From an uncultured Bacilli bacterium (lineage in GTDB: Bacteria > Bacillota_I > Bacilli_A > RF39 > UBA660), in assembly GCA_910584255.1 (NCBI GenBank), contig CAJTXV010000006.1:1-64000 (forward strand): a stretch of DNA of 64,000 nucleotides. Reading direction: 5' to 3'. Within the stretch, counting starts at the first letter, position 1. Every line of letters starts with the position of its first letter. Of this stretch, positions 9,545-18,536 are shown piece by piece. The position numbers were made by a program, and so were the translations under genes. The notes under the pieces are model-generated. The model had not been told where the DNA came from. It searched no databases and saw only the letters and a program-made list of their open reading frames with translations.

Positions 9545-10297
9545 TTAGAACCAATTTTTAAGTTTTAAAACAAAGTCCTTTAATATTTTTTGAACTGTTT
9601 CAGTATGAAAGTTACTTTTAGCAAGATTTATTTGGATTGGACTAGGTGTTGGCATTGTCTTTGCTACTTCCACTTTTACTTCTTGTTTCTTTTCTTCTAC
9701 TTTGACTTTTTGTTGTGGTTTCTCATTTACAGGTTTTACTTCTGTTTTTTCTAAAACTGTTTCTTCTTTTTGTGGTTCATTTACTACTTCGTTTAAGATT
9801 GTATTTTCTGTATCCATGACTACTTCTTCGTTTTTTTCAATTTCCACGGTCTGATCCAATACTGTTGTAGTAATATATCCCATGCTATCCGTTAATTTGG
9901 CTCTTTCTAAAGTAATATTAGTGATTCCTTCTTCTAAGGCTTTAAATGTGAACTCATAGACTGTTGTAGTATCATAAAATCCATTTCTTAATGTAAAGTC
10001 TAGACCTGCAATCATCATTGTATTGATATTCATTTGAAACTGATATGGTTTTTCCATTGCTTTTGAAGAAACAAATTCTAACTTTTGATTATCAAATGAT
10101 AAATGTCCTCCCATACTAACTACACCATCATAAGTATCGTTAATATCAGATACTTGTAAACTTACTTTAAAAGTATCTCCAATTTGCACCTTGTTTTCTG
10201 ATACTAGACTTACATTGGCTGTTCCTTGCGCTTCTACTGGCACTGCTGTTAATAATAAACTTGCTAAAATCGTGCTAAATAAAATTTTCTTTTTCAT
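9545..10297 (-). CDS. Secreted single cohesin-like domain protein
   Basis: A 250-residue exported protein with a signal peptide (residues 1-23) and one cohesin-like domain (about 24-155). The pattern VGDTFKVSLQVSDINDTYDGVVSMGG followed by LSFDNQKLEFVSS closely matches the N-terminal domain of the anchored protein at 987-3212. The C-terminal 90 residues are a low-complexity Glu/Lys/Val/Pro linker, ending in a short amphipathic helix (TVQKILKDFVLKLKNWF). There is no dockerin, transmembrane helix or sorting signal; the terminal helix might attach it to wall or membrane. AGGGGG precedes the ATG. Confidence 0.8.
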   Translation of the reverse strand: MKKKILFSTILASLLLTAVPVEAQGTANVSLVSENKVQIGDTFKVSLQVSDINDTYDGVVSMGGHLSFDNQKLEFVSSKAMEKPYQFQMNINTMMIAGLDFTLRNGFYDTTTVYEFTFKALEEGITNITLERAKLTDSMGYITTTVLDQTVEIEKNEEVVMDTENTILNEVVNEPQKEETVLEKTEVKPVNEKPQQKVKVEEKKQEVKVEVAKTMPTPSPIQINLAKSNFHTETVQKILKDFVLKLKNWF

Positions 10298-10384
10298 CCC
10301 TTATTCCCCCTAAGTTGCTGCATATTATACCATAAATTGGTAAATTCGTCAATAGTTTATTATTATTATTTGATAACGTTTCCA

Positions 10385-11949
10385 AAGTGTGGAGATTCTA
10401 AAAACAAACCCTTATGAAACTAAAAAAACGGTTAAAAACCTATAAAATGCTTTACAATTGAGTTGTCTAAAAACAATAGAAAGCGAGGTTTTAGCCGTAT
10501 GAAAATTATACCACTTATTAATGAAATCACTAATAGTTTCAATGAAATTTTTAAGAATAATTTAAATCCACTTAACTTCGAAAGCAAAATTCGAGATGTT
10601 GGAGATGTATTTACTTTAAAATTATATGAATCCTTTCTTAATTATTTTGATGACTAGTTTAAAAGGAAAAAAGTAAGAAAAGGTCAGTATAATATCAAAG
10701 AAACCAGAAAAAGAGTTTTAATAACCTCAGTTGGTACTATAACTATAAATTCAACTTCCTATATTGATAAAAAAACAAAAGAGTATTATGTTCCGTTAAG
10801 GGATATTCTTCATTTAAGCCCTTATCAAAGATTAACTAATGAAGCAGAATATCAATTAATTAAATATGTCATGGACGAAAATATGAGTCCATCTGCTCGT
10901 TATGCTTTAACAAACACCATTATATCTTGTAGTACTGTCTCTAAAAAAATTGGCAAATTAGATAGTACTGTTAGTGATGTCATTACTAGATGTGAAAATC
11001 AACCTGATGTTTTATATATTGAAGTGGATGAAATTCATGCTAATCTTCAACATTGTTCATGAAGGGTATGAGGAAACATTTGTTAAAAGAAAAAAACTTA
11101 AAAATATTCGTTACTTTGCTTCTTCTAAACTAGCATATGAAAATCTTGGGAAAGTTATCTTTGACTATGTTGATAAAAGATATGATATTGATAAATTTAA
11201 GATTATATTTGTGTCTGGTGATGGTGATACTGGTATTAAAAATTATGTGAATTGTTTTCTGAATGTCAAATTTGTTCTTGATCCTTTTCACTATATCCAA
11301 AAACATATGAATTATATTTTTAAAGAGGATATAATTTCAAGAAATATCGCTGATGATTATATTAGAAATCACTTAATAGATAACTTTAAAGAACTAGTAA
11401 ACTATCAAATAAAAAAATATCCTGAACAAGAAAAGTATATGGAAGAACATATGAATTACATTATTAATAACATACAAGGAATCAAAAAGATCCATTATAT
11501 AAATACCATTGTTCTATGGAGGGACATGTTAATCAAGGATTCGCCAGATATATTACTTCTTCCCCTTATGGATTCTCTGAACAAGGGCTAGAAAATAAAC
11601 TTAAATTATTAGTTTATCATGCCAACAAGCATGACTTAACTATTGAAGACTATTGCAACTTGAAATATGGAAATAACTCTTATAAAGATATAAATATCAG
11701 GATTAGGAAATTATGTAATATAAAATATGATCAAAAATTAACTTTCAATCATTCTTTAGAATATAAAATAAATACTAATTTACTAATTCTAGACTCTGTT
11801 TCTGAAAATAACAGATTAAGGGCGATAACTTCTATGAGGCAAGAAATTTATGTAATATAAAAGGGATAGATATTGACTATCTACACCTTCTAACTTACAA
11901 TTAGTTTAAATTATAAATCTTATTTCTTAGGTTAAAAATCTCCACACTT
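10385..11949 (+). mobile_element. Decayed ISLre2-family insertion sequence
   Basis: The element is about 1.56 kb and ends in short inverted repeats: AAGTGTGGAGATT at the left edge and its complement (AATCTCCACACTT) at the right. It encloses a single broken transposase on the plus strand, against the direction of nearly all other genes here. Length and gene content fit ISLre2. No target-site duplication was recognisable by eye. Confidence 0.75.
10463..11860 (+). pseudogene. ISLre2-type transposase (UPF0236), inactivated
   Basis: Joined fragments reconstruct an ISLre2/UPF0236 transposase. The first part is continuous except for an in-frame TAG at 10655, and reads through KRVLITSVGTITINSTSY to the acidic motif YIEVDEIHANLQ. 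Near 11050 the frame shifts, apparently with loss of about ten codons, to VHEGYEETFVKRK ... SGDGDTGIKNYV ... VLDPFHYIQKH. Near 11505 it shifts again to CSMEGHVNQ ... GLENKLKLLVYHANKHD. One nonsense and two frameshift lesions mean no active transposase. The intact family member is about 450-480 residues. An ATG near 10499 is an alternative start. Confidence 0.85.
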
Positions 11950-11983
11950 ATTCTACACTAACTTATTATTTTATTTTATGCAA

Positions 11984-12010
11984 CAAAAAGACTAAGATGA
12001 TTCTAGTCTT
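11984..12010 (-). terminator. Rho-independent terminator after the dehydrogenase gene
   Basis: Seven-base stem AAGACTA / TAGTCTT with a T-run on the minus strand, immediately downstream of the stop codon of the short-chain dehydrogenase gene. Confidence 0.75.
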
Positions 12011-12015
12011 AACAC

Positions 12016-12900
12016 CTAACTGTTCGCTTCTTTTGATAGTTCTTCAATAGACTTTTGATTTGCTTGTAGTAATGCTCCGCTCGTCCAAGAAGAAGTCAGT
12101 CCATAGTCAATATAGATTAATTGTCCTGACATATAAGAACAAATATCACTACCAATTACTACCATTGGATATCCCATATCTTGAGGAGAAGCTGCATAAC
12201 CATTCCAACTTTTTAGGAAGATATTAGAAATCATTTCCTCCCCTTCTTTCACATCTCCCTTTGGACTCGTAGATTTGTTAAAGTCTTCGGTTAATCCTGT
12301 AGTTGTGTCTCCAGGATTAATGGCATTCATCCTAATCTTTCGTCCAATAAATTCCTTAGACATACATTTATAAGTTACATAAGACTCTAAACATTGTTTT
12401 GCAAATACATAGGCATTTTGAATCAAATCAGGATGTTCTTCGTACCACTTCATAGCATCTTCCCAAGTAGGCTGATTAATTAATTCAACTGCTTGACTAT
12501 ATACTTGTTGCCATCCAAATCCCCCAACAGATGAAATATAAGTAATAGACCCATGATCTGATATTCTTTCCAATAACTGTTCAGTCATATATTTTTGACT
12601 ATAGAAATTTACCTTTTGAACTAGTAACTCTTTTCCAGGAAAATAAGCAATTCCGTGGCATAAGAATAAAGCATCAATTTTTTGTGGTAGTTCGCTTATT
12701 ACTGCGTCTATTTCTTCTTTCTTACTTAAATCTACTTGAAATTTTCTTTTTACAGGTAAATCGATTGGGTTAATATCAATCGCATAAACTTCTGCGCCAA
12801 GTGCTAATAATAACTCTGTTCCTGCCTTGCTCATTCCTGAAGCTGCTCCAGTAATTACAACTGTTTTTCCCTCGTATCCAAATAATTTTTTTAAATCCAT
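12016..12900 (-). CDS. Short-chain dehydrogenase/reductase (3-alpha-HSD / coniferyl-alcohol dehydrogenase type)
   Basis: A 294-residue NAD(P)-dependent oxidoreductase. The cofactor motif TGAASGM is at residues 18-24 after the first beta strand; acidic D42 ends strand 2, favouring NAD(H). CHG at 81-83 stands in for the usual NAG. Catalytic Ser123/124 (YISSVGG) and YxxxK (Tyr164, Lys168) are present. About 40 extra residues rich in Trp and Glu lie between catalytic Ser and Tyr, a feature of the bacterial 3-alpha-hydroxysteroid and coniferyl-alcohol dehydrogenase branch. Steroid or bile-acid turnover is conceivable for a gut bacterium, but the substrate cannot be read from the sequence. Monocistronic. 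Confidence 0.85.
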   Translation of the reverse strand: MDLKKLFGYEGKTVVITGAASGMSKAGTELLLALGAEVYAIDINPIDLPVKRKFQVDLSKKEEIDAVISELPQKIDALFLCHGIAYFPGKELLVQKVNFYSQKYMTEQLLERISDHGSITYISSVGGFGWQQVYSQAVELINQPTWEDAMKWYEEHPDLIQNAYVFAKQCLESYVTYKCMSKEFIGRKIRMNAINPGDTTTGLTEDFNKSTSPKGDVKEGEEMISNIFLKSWNGYAASPQDMGYPMVVIGSDICSYMSGQLIYIDYGLTSSWTSGALLQANQKSIEELSKEANS

Positions 12901-13029
12901 AATTTTCCTCCTTGATTATTTGTTATTTATAGTGTAACACAAAGTACTCTTATCGATTAAAATTTACTGTACTTTTAAAGTAAAGTTTGTAAACTATTCG
13001 TAATTTTCATAAAAGATTCATGGGTCAAG

Positions 13030-13062
13030 AAAAAGAATGAAATTTTTTTATTATTTCACTCT
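13030..13062 (-). terminator. Rho-independent terminator overlapping the hydrolase stop
   Basis: On the minus strand AGAGTGAAAT pairs with ATTTCATTCT (one G-U wobble), followed by TTTTTC. The upstream arm contains the hydrolase stop codon. Confidence 0.7.
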
Positions 13063-13952
13063 TGATAAAAGTTTAAAATATCTTGGTATACCTTTTTAGA
13101 TTCCTTTTCATTTAAAATCTCATGTCTCATATTTTGATAGTCTTTTCTTTCAATCGACTGAAAGGAAGCATTTACCAATATTTGATAAGAATCGTTTGCT
13201 CCCTTTGCTCCTCCAGTGCATGGATCATCTAGTCCTCTTAGTAGTAATAATTGCATTTTCTTATTTACATTTTGATATCGTTTTACCTGATGCATCAAAA
13301 CTACAAGATGAAACAAATCATTAAAAGCACTACAAGTAAAGCCAATCCCACAATAAGGATCTTCCAAATATGATTTTATATTTTCTTGATTTACACTGAT
13401 CCAATCAAAATCTGTCTTAGGATTTTTCACCTTTTTATTAAAGGAACCAATACTTAAGGAACTTAGAAGCTTTGATTTGTATTTAGGCCCACGAAACAAT
13501 CGAATGATATTAGATACAAATATTCCAGGATAAGCACCCATTTGATAGTTTGGATATCCTGATAAAACAACTTTCTCGTAATGATTTGAGTTTTCTTGTA
13601 GTAAGACTCTTGTAATAATAGTTCCCATGGAATGTGCAAATAGATAAATTGGTAAGTTCTTAAATTTTTTCTCGATAAAAGAGGTGATTATTTTTTGATC
13701 TTCAATTAACTCCAAATACCCTTTCTTATCTTTAAAGTATCCTAAATCTTTCGCACTTTTTCCATGCCCTCTCATATCAGAACTAACTACTGTGAAATCA
13801 TTTTGATTTAAAAATTTGATGAATGGCTCATATCGTTCCTGATGTTCTTCCATCCCATGAATCATTTGTACTACTGCATTTGCATTTTTTACTTCAAAAA
13901 TGTGAACATCTAATAAATATCCATCTCTTGCTTTTAGAAATTCTTTTTTCAT
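13056..13952 (-). CDS. Alpha/beta hydrolase, monoacylglycerol-lipase type
   Basis: A 298-residue serine hydrolase of the Hydrolase_4 / serine aminopeptidase S33 group. The oxyanion region IHGMEEHQERY (about 31-41) and RGHGKS (61-66) are typical. The nucleophile elbow is AHSMGT with Ser108. The likely acid is in LLRGLDDPCTGG and the catalytic His in NMRHEIL near the C-terminus. No signal peptide, so cytoplasmic; likely substrates are monoacylglycerols or lysophospholipids. The ATG at 13952 is chosen because AGGTGG lies eight bases upstream; the longer frame begins at a GTG inside that SD. It follows the RdgB gene closely and is probably co-transcribed. Confidence 0.87.
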   Translation of the reverse strand: MKKEFLKARDGYLLDVHIFEVKNANAVVQMIHGMEEHQERYEPFIKFLNQNDFTVVSSDMRGHGKSAKDLGYFKDKKGYLELIEDQKIITSFIEKKFKNLPIYLFAHSMGTIITRVLLQENSNHYEKVVLSGYPNYQMGAYPGIFVSNIIRLFRGPKYKSKLLSSLSIGSFNKKVKNPKTDFDWISVNQENIKSYLEDPYCGIGFTCSAFNDLFHLVVLMHQVKRYQNVNKKMQLLLLRGLDDPCTGGAKGANDSYQILVNASFQSIERKDYQNMRHEILNEKESKKVYQDILNFYQE

Positions 13953-13975
13953 TTTATGCACCACCTAACTTTAAA

Positions 13976-14563
13976 CTATAATCTTTTTACCATTTCTACA
14001 ATGGCTCTTCCTCGGTGAGATACACTATTTTTTTCTTCTTCAGTTGCTTCTCCAAAAGTTTTTTCTAAATCGTTCGAATAGAAAATACAGTCATATCCAA
14101 AATCTTTATTGCCAATCTCCTCGTCTGTAATTCTACCATATGTTTTTCCTACAAATGATTGATAGTTTCCATCTGGGTAATATACTACGATTGTACATAT
14201 AAAATAGGCATCCCTTTTCTTATTTTTTAATTCCTGCTGAAGCTTATCCCGATTCCCTTGATCATTTCCATGAACTCCCATATATCTTGCACTATAAACT
14301 CCTGGAGCCCCATCTAAGGAATCGACACATAGACCACTATCTTCTGCGACTATTAAGTAATTTAAATTTTGTTTTTTTAAATAATCATGAATTGTCTTTG
14401 CTTTAATCAACGCATTTTCTAGAAAAGTTTCTCCTGTTTCTTCAATTTCTTCATAATATCCAATATCATTTAGAGTAAGAATTTTATAGTCTGTTAAAAT
14501 TTCTTTAAATTCTTTTAATTTATGTTGATTATTGGATGCAAGTACTATAGTTTTAGATTCCAT
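13976..14563 (-). CDS. rdgB: XTP/dITP diphosphatase (RdgB/HAM1 family)
   Basis: A 195-residue house-cleaning pyrophosphatase that hydrolyses non-canonical purine triphosphates (dITP, XTP, ITP) to monophosphates, keeping them out of DNA. Family signatures are the N-terminal VLASNNQHKLKEF nucleotide-binding strand, the AEDSGLCVDSLDGAPGVYSARYMG block with the metal- and base-contact residues, FICTIV, and SHRGRA near the C-terminus. Length is normal. The start is ATG 14563 with GAGGTGA upstream; the GTG nine bases earlier overlaps the SD. It leads the pair with the hydrolase. Confidence 0.95.
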   Translation of the reverse strand: MESKTIVLASNNQHKLKEFKEILTDYKILTLNDIGYYEEIEETGETFLENALIKAKTIHDYLKKQNLNYLIVAEDSGLCVDSLDGAPGVYSARYMGVHGNDQGNRDKLQQELKNKKRDAYFICTIVVYYPDGNYQSFVGKTYGRITDEEIGNKDFGYDCIFYSNDLEKTFGEATEEEKNSVSHRGRAIVEMVKRL

Positions 14564-14632
14564 TGCTTTCACCTCTTTTTTTAATTATATAAAATTTGTC
14601 CCATCTCGTATAGAAATTTATTAAAAAATCAT

Positions 14633-14667
14633 AAAAAAGAAGAGTTAATTTCTATTTCTCTCTTCTT
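14633..14667 (-). terminator. Terminator of the cpsCDB operon
   Basis: Eight-base stem AAGAAGAG / CTCTTCTT with T-run on the minus strand. The upstream arm includes the final codons of the phosphatase gene. Confidence 0.75.
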
Positions 14668-15406
14668 CTATTAAATATTCTAAATTTCCCTGAATTTCTT
14701 CTCCCTGCAATATTTTTAAAGGATTTTCTCTTGTTAGTTCTTCTAATTTCTTTTTTCCAACTATTCTTTTCAGCTTCTTTAAAGATTTTCTTAATCCTTT
14801 TTTCTTCTCTACATAATGAGTATCTGTTGCTACAAACTCTACTAAATCATTCTTTAAAAGCCATTTCATGAGTTTTTTAGCTTTTTTTCCATATTTTCCT
14901 GTAATACTATCTATATTACATTGTAGTAGGCATCCAAACTCTAAGAGTTCTTTGACTCTTTCTTTATTTTTTTGAAGAAAATGATATCGTTCTGGATGTG
15001 CAATAATTGGAACTATTCCAGAATCAAATAGTTTACATAAAGTATTTGGTAAATTATTTAGGTATCCTGTTAAAGGAAGTTCTACTAACATATACTGTGT
15101 ATCATTTAACGTAACAATTTCTTCTTTTTCTAATAAGTCAAGAATATCTTCTGTTAAGTAAACTTCGTTTCCTAAGTATAGATTGATTCCCATATTAGAA
15201 GATGCTTTTTTGAGTTCTTCAAAGATATTTTCTCTTTCCTTTTTATTAGAAGTATAACTTGTATTTTTAATATAGTGAGATGTTAATACTATATCTGTAA
15301 TTCCAACTTTTTTTAAGTACTCAATAATTTCTAGACTCTCATCCATTGTCTTTGCACCATCATCAACGCTTGGTAACACATGGGTATGAATATCAATTAT
15401 TTTATC
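14645..15406 (-). CDS. cpsB: CpsB/CapC-type tyrosine-protein phosphatase (PHP fold)
   Basis: A 253-residue manganese-dependent phosphatase that removes phosphate from the partner tyrosine kinase and so tunes capsule or exopolysaccharide chain synthesis. PHP metal ligands are visible in DIHTHVLPSVDDGA at the N-terminus, GNEVYL, IAHPERY and ATDTHY. The ATG at 15406 overlaps the stop of the kinase gene (ATGGATAA), which indicates translational coupling. The longer frame would start inside the kinase gene. Third gene of the operon after the Wzz-like adaptor and the kinase. Confidence 0.93.
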   Translation of the reverse strand, partial: DKIIDIHTHVLPSVDDGAKTMDESLEIIEYLKKVGITDIVLTSHYIKNTSYTSNKKERENIFEELKKASSNMGINLYLGNEVYLTEDILDLLEKEEIVTLNDTQYMLVELPLTGYLNNLPNTLCKLFDSGIVPIIAHPERYHFLQKNKERVKELLEFGCLLQCNIDSITGKYGKKAKKLMKWLLKNDLVEFVATDTHYVEKKKGLRKSLKKLKRIVGKKKLEELTRENPLKILQGEEIQGNLEYLIEEERNRN

Positions 15407-16073
15407 CATAGTAATGTCCATAGTATTTCTTAGAACTTGCATTTGCACGATTTAATACAGTTCCTAAGATATTGGCATTTACGTTTTCTAAGCTTTTTTT
15501 CGTTGTTTTTAGTAAAGATGCTGGTGTTTCTTTATGCACACTTACAATTACTACCCCATCTACCAAAGTACTCATAATCAATGAGTCAGTTAAACCACCA
15601 TTGACAGGTGCAGAATCGAAGATTATTAAGTCGTAAGATTCTTTTAGAATTTCAATTAATTCTTTATTTTTAGCAGAGCCTAATAATTCAGATGGATTCG
15701 GTGGTGTTACCCCACGAAACATAACAGAAAGATTTTTAATCTTTGTTTCCATAATATATTCTTGATATTTTTCTCTTACGTTCTCAAGTAATAGATTCGA
15801 TAATCCTTTATGATTATGAGAATCAAAAATATAATGTTGACGTCCTTTTCTTATATCACAGTCTACTAATAAGACCCTAGTTCCACTTTGTGCAAAGGCT
15901 ACCGCTAAATTGGCTGCAATAAAACTTTTTCCCTCTCCTGGTACACTACTTGTAATTAAAATTGTACGTAATTTTTTATCTACAGAGGCAAATTGCAAAT
16001 TGGTTCTTAGTGTACGAATTGTTTCACTAATAATAGATTTTGGATCGTTATTTAATACTAACTCTTTATACAT
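15402..16073 (-). CDS. cpsD: CpsD/CapB-type bacterial tyrosine kinase
   Basis: A 223-residue BY-kinase. Walker A is SSVPGEGKS (about 41-49), Walker A' is LLVDCDIRKG and Walker B is LIIFDSAPV. The C-terminus is a tyrosine cluster (KKYYGHYYG), the usual autophosphorylation tail that is cleaned by the CpsB phosphatase encoded next. The membrane adaptor is encoded immediately upstream. The start at 16073 follows GGAGGGG; the longer frame has no SD. In Gram-positive bacteria this kinase controls polysaccharide polymerisation and chain length, which fits the exopolysaccharide cluster at 21.9-29.7 kb although the two loci are about 5 kb apart. Confidence 0.94.
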   Translation of the reverse strand: MYKELVLNNDPKSIISETIRTLRTNLQFASVDKKLRTILITSSVPGEGKSFIAANLAVAFAQSGTRVLLVDCDIRKGRQHYIFDSHNHKGLSNLLLENVREKYQEYIMETKIKNLSVMFRGVTPPNPSELLGSAKNKELIEILKESYDLIIFDSAPVNGGLTDSLIMSTLVDGVVIVSVHKETPASLLKTTKKSLENVNANILGTVLNRANASSKKYYGHYYG

Positions 16074-16086
16074 TTGAACCCCTCCC

Positions 16087-16770
16087 TTATTTTCTCTTTC
16101 TTTTTCCTTTATATTTTGGTACTGTAGCAAGTACACTTAGTCCAATCTTTTCTTCGATATCTTCTGGCTTTTTAATAGAATCATCCAAGTAGAAACAAAT
16201 AGTAATAATCATACTAGCAAGTAAAAATCCTGCCCCAATTCCTATTACATACTGTTTCACAATATTTACATTATATGGTTCTCTTGCTTCTACAGCCTCA
16301 TCGACAATACTAATATTTTCAATATTGTAAATACTTGTAATTTCTGCTTTAAATACTTTAGCAATTTCATTTGCAATATTTCTGGCAATTCGCCCATGCT
16401 CATCTGTAACTGAAATGATAATTAATTCGGTATCATTCGCACTCGTTACACTAATTCTGCTACCAAGCTCTTTTTCTGTCATATCCAAGTTTAAGTTTTC
16501 AATTACCCTTGATAATATTCTTCGACTCTTGATAATCTCACGATAAGTAGATACTAAGTTTTTATTTAAAGAGATATCATTTTGTGTAATTGTCGAATTA
16601 GAATTATTAGAACGTGTTAATACTAAGCTAGTCTGTGACTTATACATTGGTACTTGAATATTCTCATTGTAGTAAATAGACGCAACTGTTCCAATTAATA
16701 CAAATAAAATGACAATAATAAATTTACTGAAATAATATTTAATAAATTCCGAAATATTAAATTCTTCCAT
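16087..16770 (-). CDS. cpsC: CpsC/CapA-type Wzz-domain kinase adaptor
   Basis: A 227-residue inner-membrane protein of the Wzz / polysaccharide co-polymerase family. One transmembrane helix lies near residues 12-30 and a second near 180-200, with an extracellular Wzz domain between and a basic cytoplasmic tail (KYKGKRKRK) that would contact the tyrosine kinase. It sets chain length and activates CpsD. First gene of the cpsCDB operon, with a TTGCAT-N17-TATAAT promoter upstream. Confidence 0.9.
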   Translation of the reverse strand: MEEFNISEFIKYYFSKFIIVILFVLIGTVASIYYNENIQVPMYKSQTSLVLTRSNNSNSTITQNDISLNKNLVSTYREIIKSRRILSRVIENLNLDMTEKELGSRISVTSANDTELIIISVTDEHGRIARNIANEIAKVFKAEITSIYNIENISIVDEAVEAREPYNVNIVKQYVIGIGAGFLLASMIITICFYLDDSIKKPEDIEEKIGLSVLATVPKYKGKRKRK

Positions 16771-16796
16771 ACTTCCACCCCTTCATAATGGCTCAT

Positions 16797-16825
16797 ATTA
16801 TACTACAAAATGAACAAAAATGCAA
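16797..16825 (-). promoter_or_regulatory. Sigma-A promoter of the cpsCDB operon
   Basis: On the minus strand TTGCAT (16825-16820), a 17-base spacer and TATAAT (16802-16797) stand about 27 bases before the start codon of the Wzz-like gene. Confidence 0.75.
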
Positions 16826-16862
16826 TCATTTTTTATGAAAATTTTATATATCAAGAAAACGG

Positions 16863-16899
16863 AAAAAGAATGAACCAATTGTTTAATTATTCATTCTTT
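16863..16899 (-). terminator. Rho-independent terminator
   Basis: Ten-base stem AAAGAATGAA / TTCATTCTTT followed by a T-rich tract on the minus strand, just downstream of the gene at 16907-17464. It separates that gene from the cps promoter. Confidence 0.75.
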
Positions 16900-16906
16900 C
16901 ATACAA

Positions 16907-17464
16907 TTACTTTTTTAAAACTACTTCTTTCGGAATATCTTTGATTTGAGAGAGGCCTTCTGTGATTTTATAATTTTTAGGAATTAGAAAGCTTTTCTTT
17001 TCAATTGGAATGAAACTACTCCCCAAAGTTGCAGTGCTGATTTTTTCTTGATCTAAAAAATCAGTCATAGAATGAAATTCAATGATTGGTTGAATCCTTT
17101 CTCCCAGGGTATTCTCTTTTGTAGTTTGAAAAACAGTTGCGGTGTATACAATTAATTGATTGTCTTTTACAATCCATTTGGCAAAATTCGTAGTTACTTC
17201 TACATTATAAGTTTCTTGCCTCCCAAAATTTTCTTTCCAAAATGATTGAAAGTTATATTCATGTCGTATGACTTCTACAATTGTTACACTCTTTTTGTCT
17301 AAATCTAGTTTTGCCTCTATCGAATGTTCAAAATTTTCATCATTTCTATGTTCTTTCCCATAAAAAAGAAGAGATTCTGTTTCTTTTTGATAGAAAACAT
17401 CCAAATTATCAACGGACATTCCTACTTTTTCTATAAATTCTATGATTGCTAAGATATGATTCAT
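16907..17464 (-). CDS. Hypothetical cytoplasmic protein
   Basis: A 185-residue soluble protein with no signal peptide or membrane segment. Predicted beta-rich stretches alternate with polar loops. AGGGGAG precedes the ATG at a good distance, so it is likely expressed. I recognise no family or motif. It has its own terminator. Confidence 0.65.
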   Translation of the reverse strand: MNHILAIIEFIEKVGMSVDNLDVFYQKETESLLFYGKEHRNDENFEHSIEAKLDLDKKSVTIVEVIRHEYNFQSFWKENFGRQETYNVEVTTNFAKWIVKDNQLIVYTATVFQTTKENTLGERIQPIIEFHSMTDFLDQEKISTATLGSSFIPIEKKSFLIPKNYKITEGLSQIKDIPKEVVLKK

Positions 17465-17524
17465 AATTTTCTCCCCTTTTTTACACTTCTTAGTATTCTA
17501 TGATATGAATCATATTTTGTTCCA

Positions 17525-18073
17525 TTAATTTTTTATTACTTTCTTGATTTCCTCGATGGTCTTTGTGATTTTCTCTTCTTGTTCTAAAATATCGTTATAC
17601 TTTAAACATTCATTAAATTCTTTATGATAAATCATCTTCATCCCACTACTATCGGCAAAACTTCCTAAAGAGGTTAATGCGCCATCTGTTGAATATTCTT
17701 CTTTTTTCTTAGAACCAACAACAAGGGCAATCATCTTTTTTCCCTCTAGTTTTCTGGAAGCATATAATGGATTCAGTCGATCCATAAATATTTTTAAATC
17801 TCCTGATAATAGATTCCAACGCGTTGGGGTAATAAAAATTAAATATTCTGCTTCTTTTACCTTTTCAACGTTTTCTACCATATCGTCTTTAAAATCACAA
17901 ACACCTGTTTCATCACAATCCATACATCCAGTACATAAATAAATTTTTTGATTCCCTGGAGTGATGGTATCTACCGAAATTCTTTCCTTTTTTAAAGCCT
18001 GTTTTATTTTCTTTTCTAAAAGAACACAATTCCCTTCTCTTCTAGAACCAATAATTGTTAGTACTCTTGCCAT
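17525..18073 (-). CDS. Flavodoxin-fold NAD(P)H-dependent FMN reductase
   Basis: A 182-residue flavoprotein of the NADPH-dependent FMN reductase / iron-sulfur flavoprotein group. The N-terminal strand VLTIIGSRREGN supplies the phosphate-binding loop and ITPTRWNLLSGDLKIFMDRL is the flavin-binding block. Three Cys in CTGCMDCDETGVCD between residues about 45 and 60 resemble the iron-sulfur flavoprotein cysteine motif. The start is placed at the ATG at 18073, behind GGTGAT; the upstream ATG lacks an SD. Likely reduces quinones, nitro compounds or a redox partner. Confidence 0.8.
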   Translation of the reverse strand: MARVLTIIGSRREGNCVLLEKKIKQALKKERISVDTITPGNQKIYLCTGCMDCDETGVCDFKDDMVENVEKVKEAEYLIFITPTRWNLLSGDLKIFMDRLNPLYASRKLEGKKMIALVVGSKKKEEYSTDGALTSLGSFADSSGMKMIYHKEFNECLKYNDILEQEEKITKTIEEIKKVIKN

Positions 18074-18168
18074 AATATCACCATTATTAGTATGGAATAA
18101 AAATATTTTTTTCATGCAATTCAGTGAAAGAAATATATATACCTTTTTCTAAGTGTATTATTATAAAT

Positions 18169-18519
18169 TTAGAGTAAATTTGCTAGTAACGCTGTTAAGT
18201 TTCCAATATTCCTATGTTTTTTATAGAATACCTTTACATTATATCTTCGATCTTCATGATTTGTATTCTTTGACCTCGAATCATAGTATTTATTGTTAGT
18301 TAAAATCCAAAAAAATTTTTCTAAAAATTCATCTATATTATTTTTCACTGCTTGGTTTACTTCCTTTGTGCCATTTTTGCATTTATAAAGTCTTACTAAA
18401 TCACTATCAAGCATCACTTGTTTTTCCCTTATTTCATATATTAGATTTTCCATTTTTTCTTTTTCTTGTACTAATAATTCATTCGTCCTTTCATCTGCTT
18501 TCTTTACAGTTAAATACAT
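18169..18519 (-). pseudogene. Decayed tandem copy of the ORF6N gene
   Basis: The 116-residue frame matches the first 75 residues of the adjacent ORF6N gene (LIYEIR..QVMLDSDL..LY.C.NGTK.VN.AV..NI), then loses register where the neighbour has FTEQGVAML and stops with no C-terminal domain. The start codon corresponding to the neighbour's likely initiator (MNELL) is Thr here. Best read as a truncated, non-functional duplicate. Confidence 0.75.
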
Positions 18520-18536
18520 AGTTTTATAATATTTTT

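Noticed and set aside
10385..11949. An active insertion sequence
   Set aside because: The transposase has one in-frame stop and two frameshifts, and no target duplication was found.
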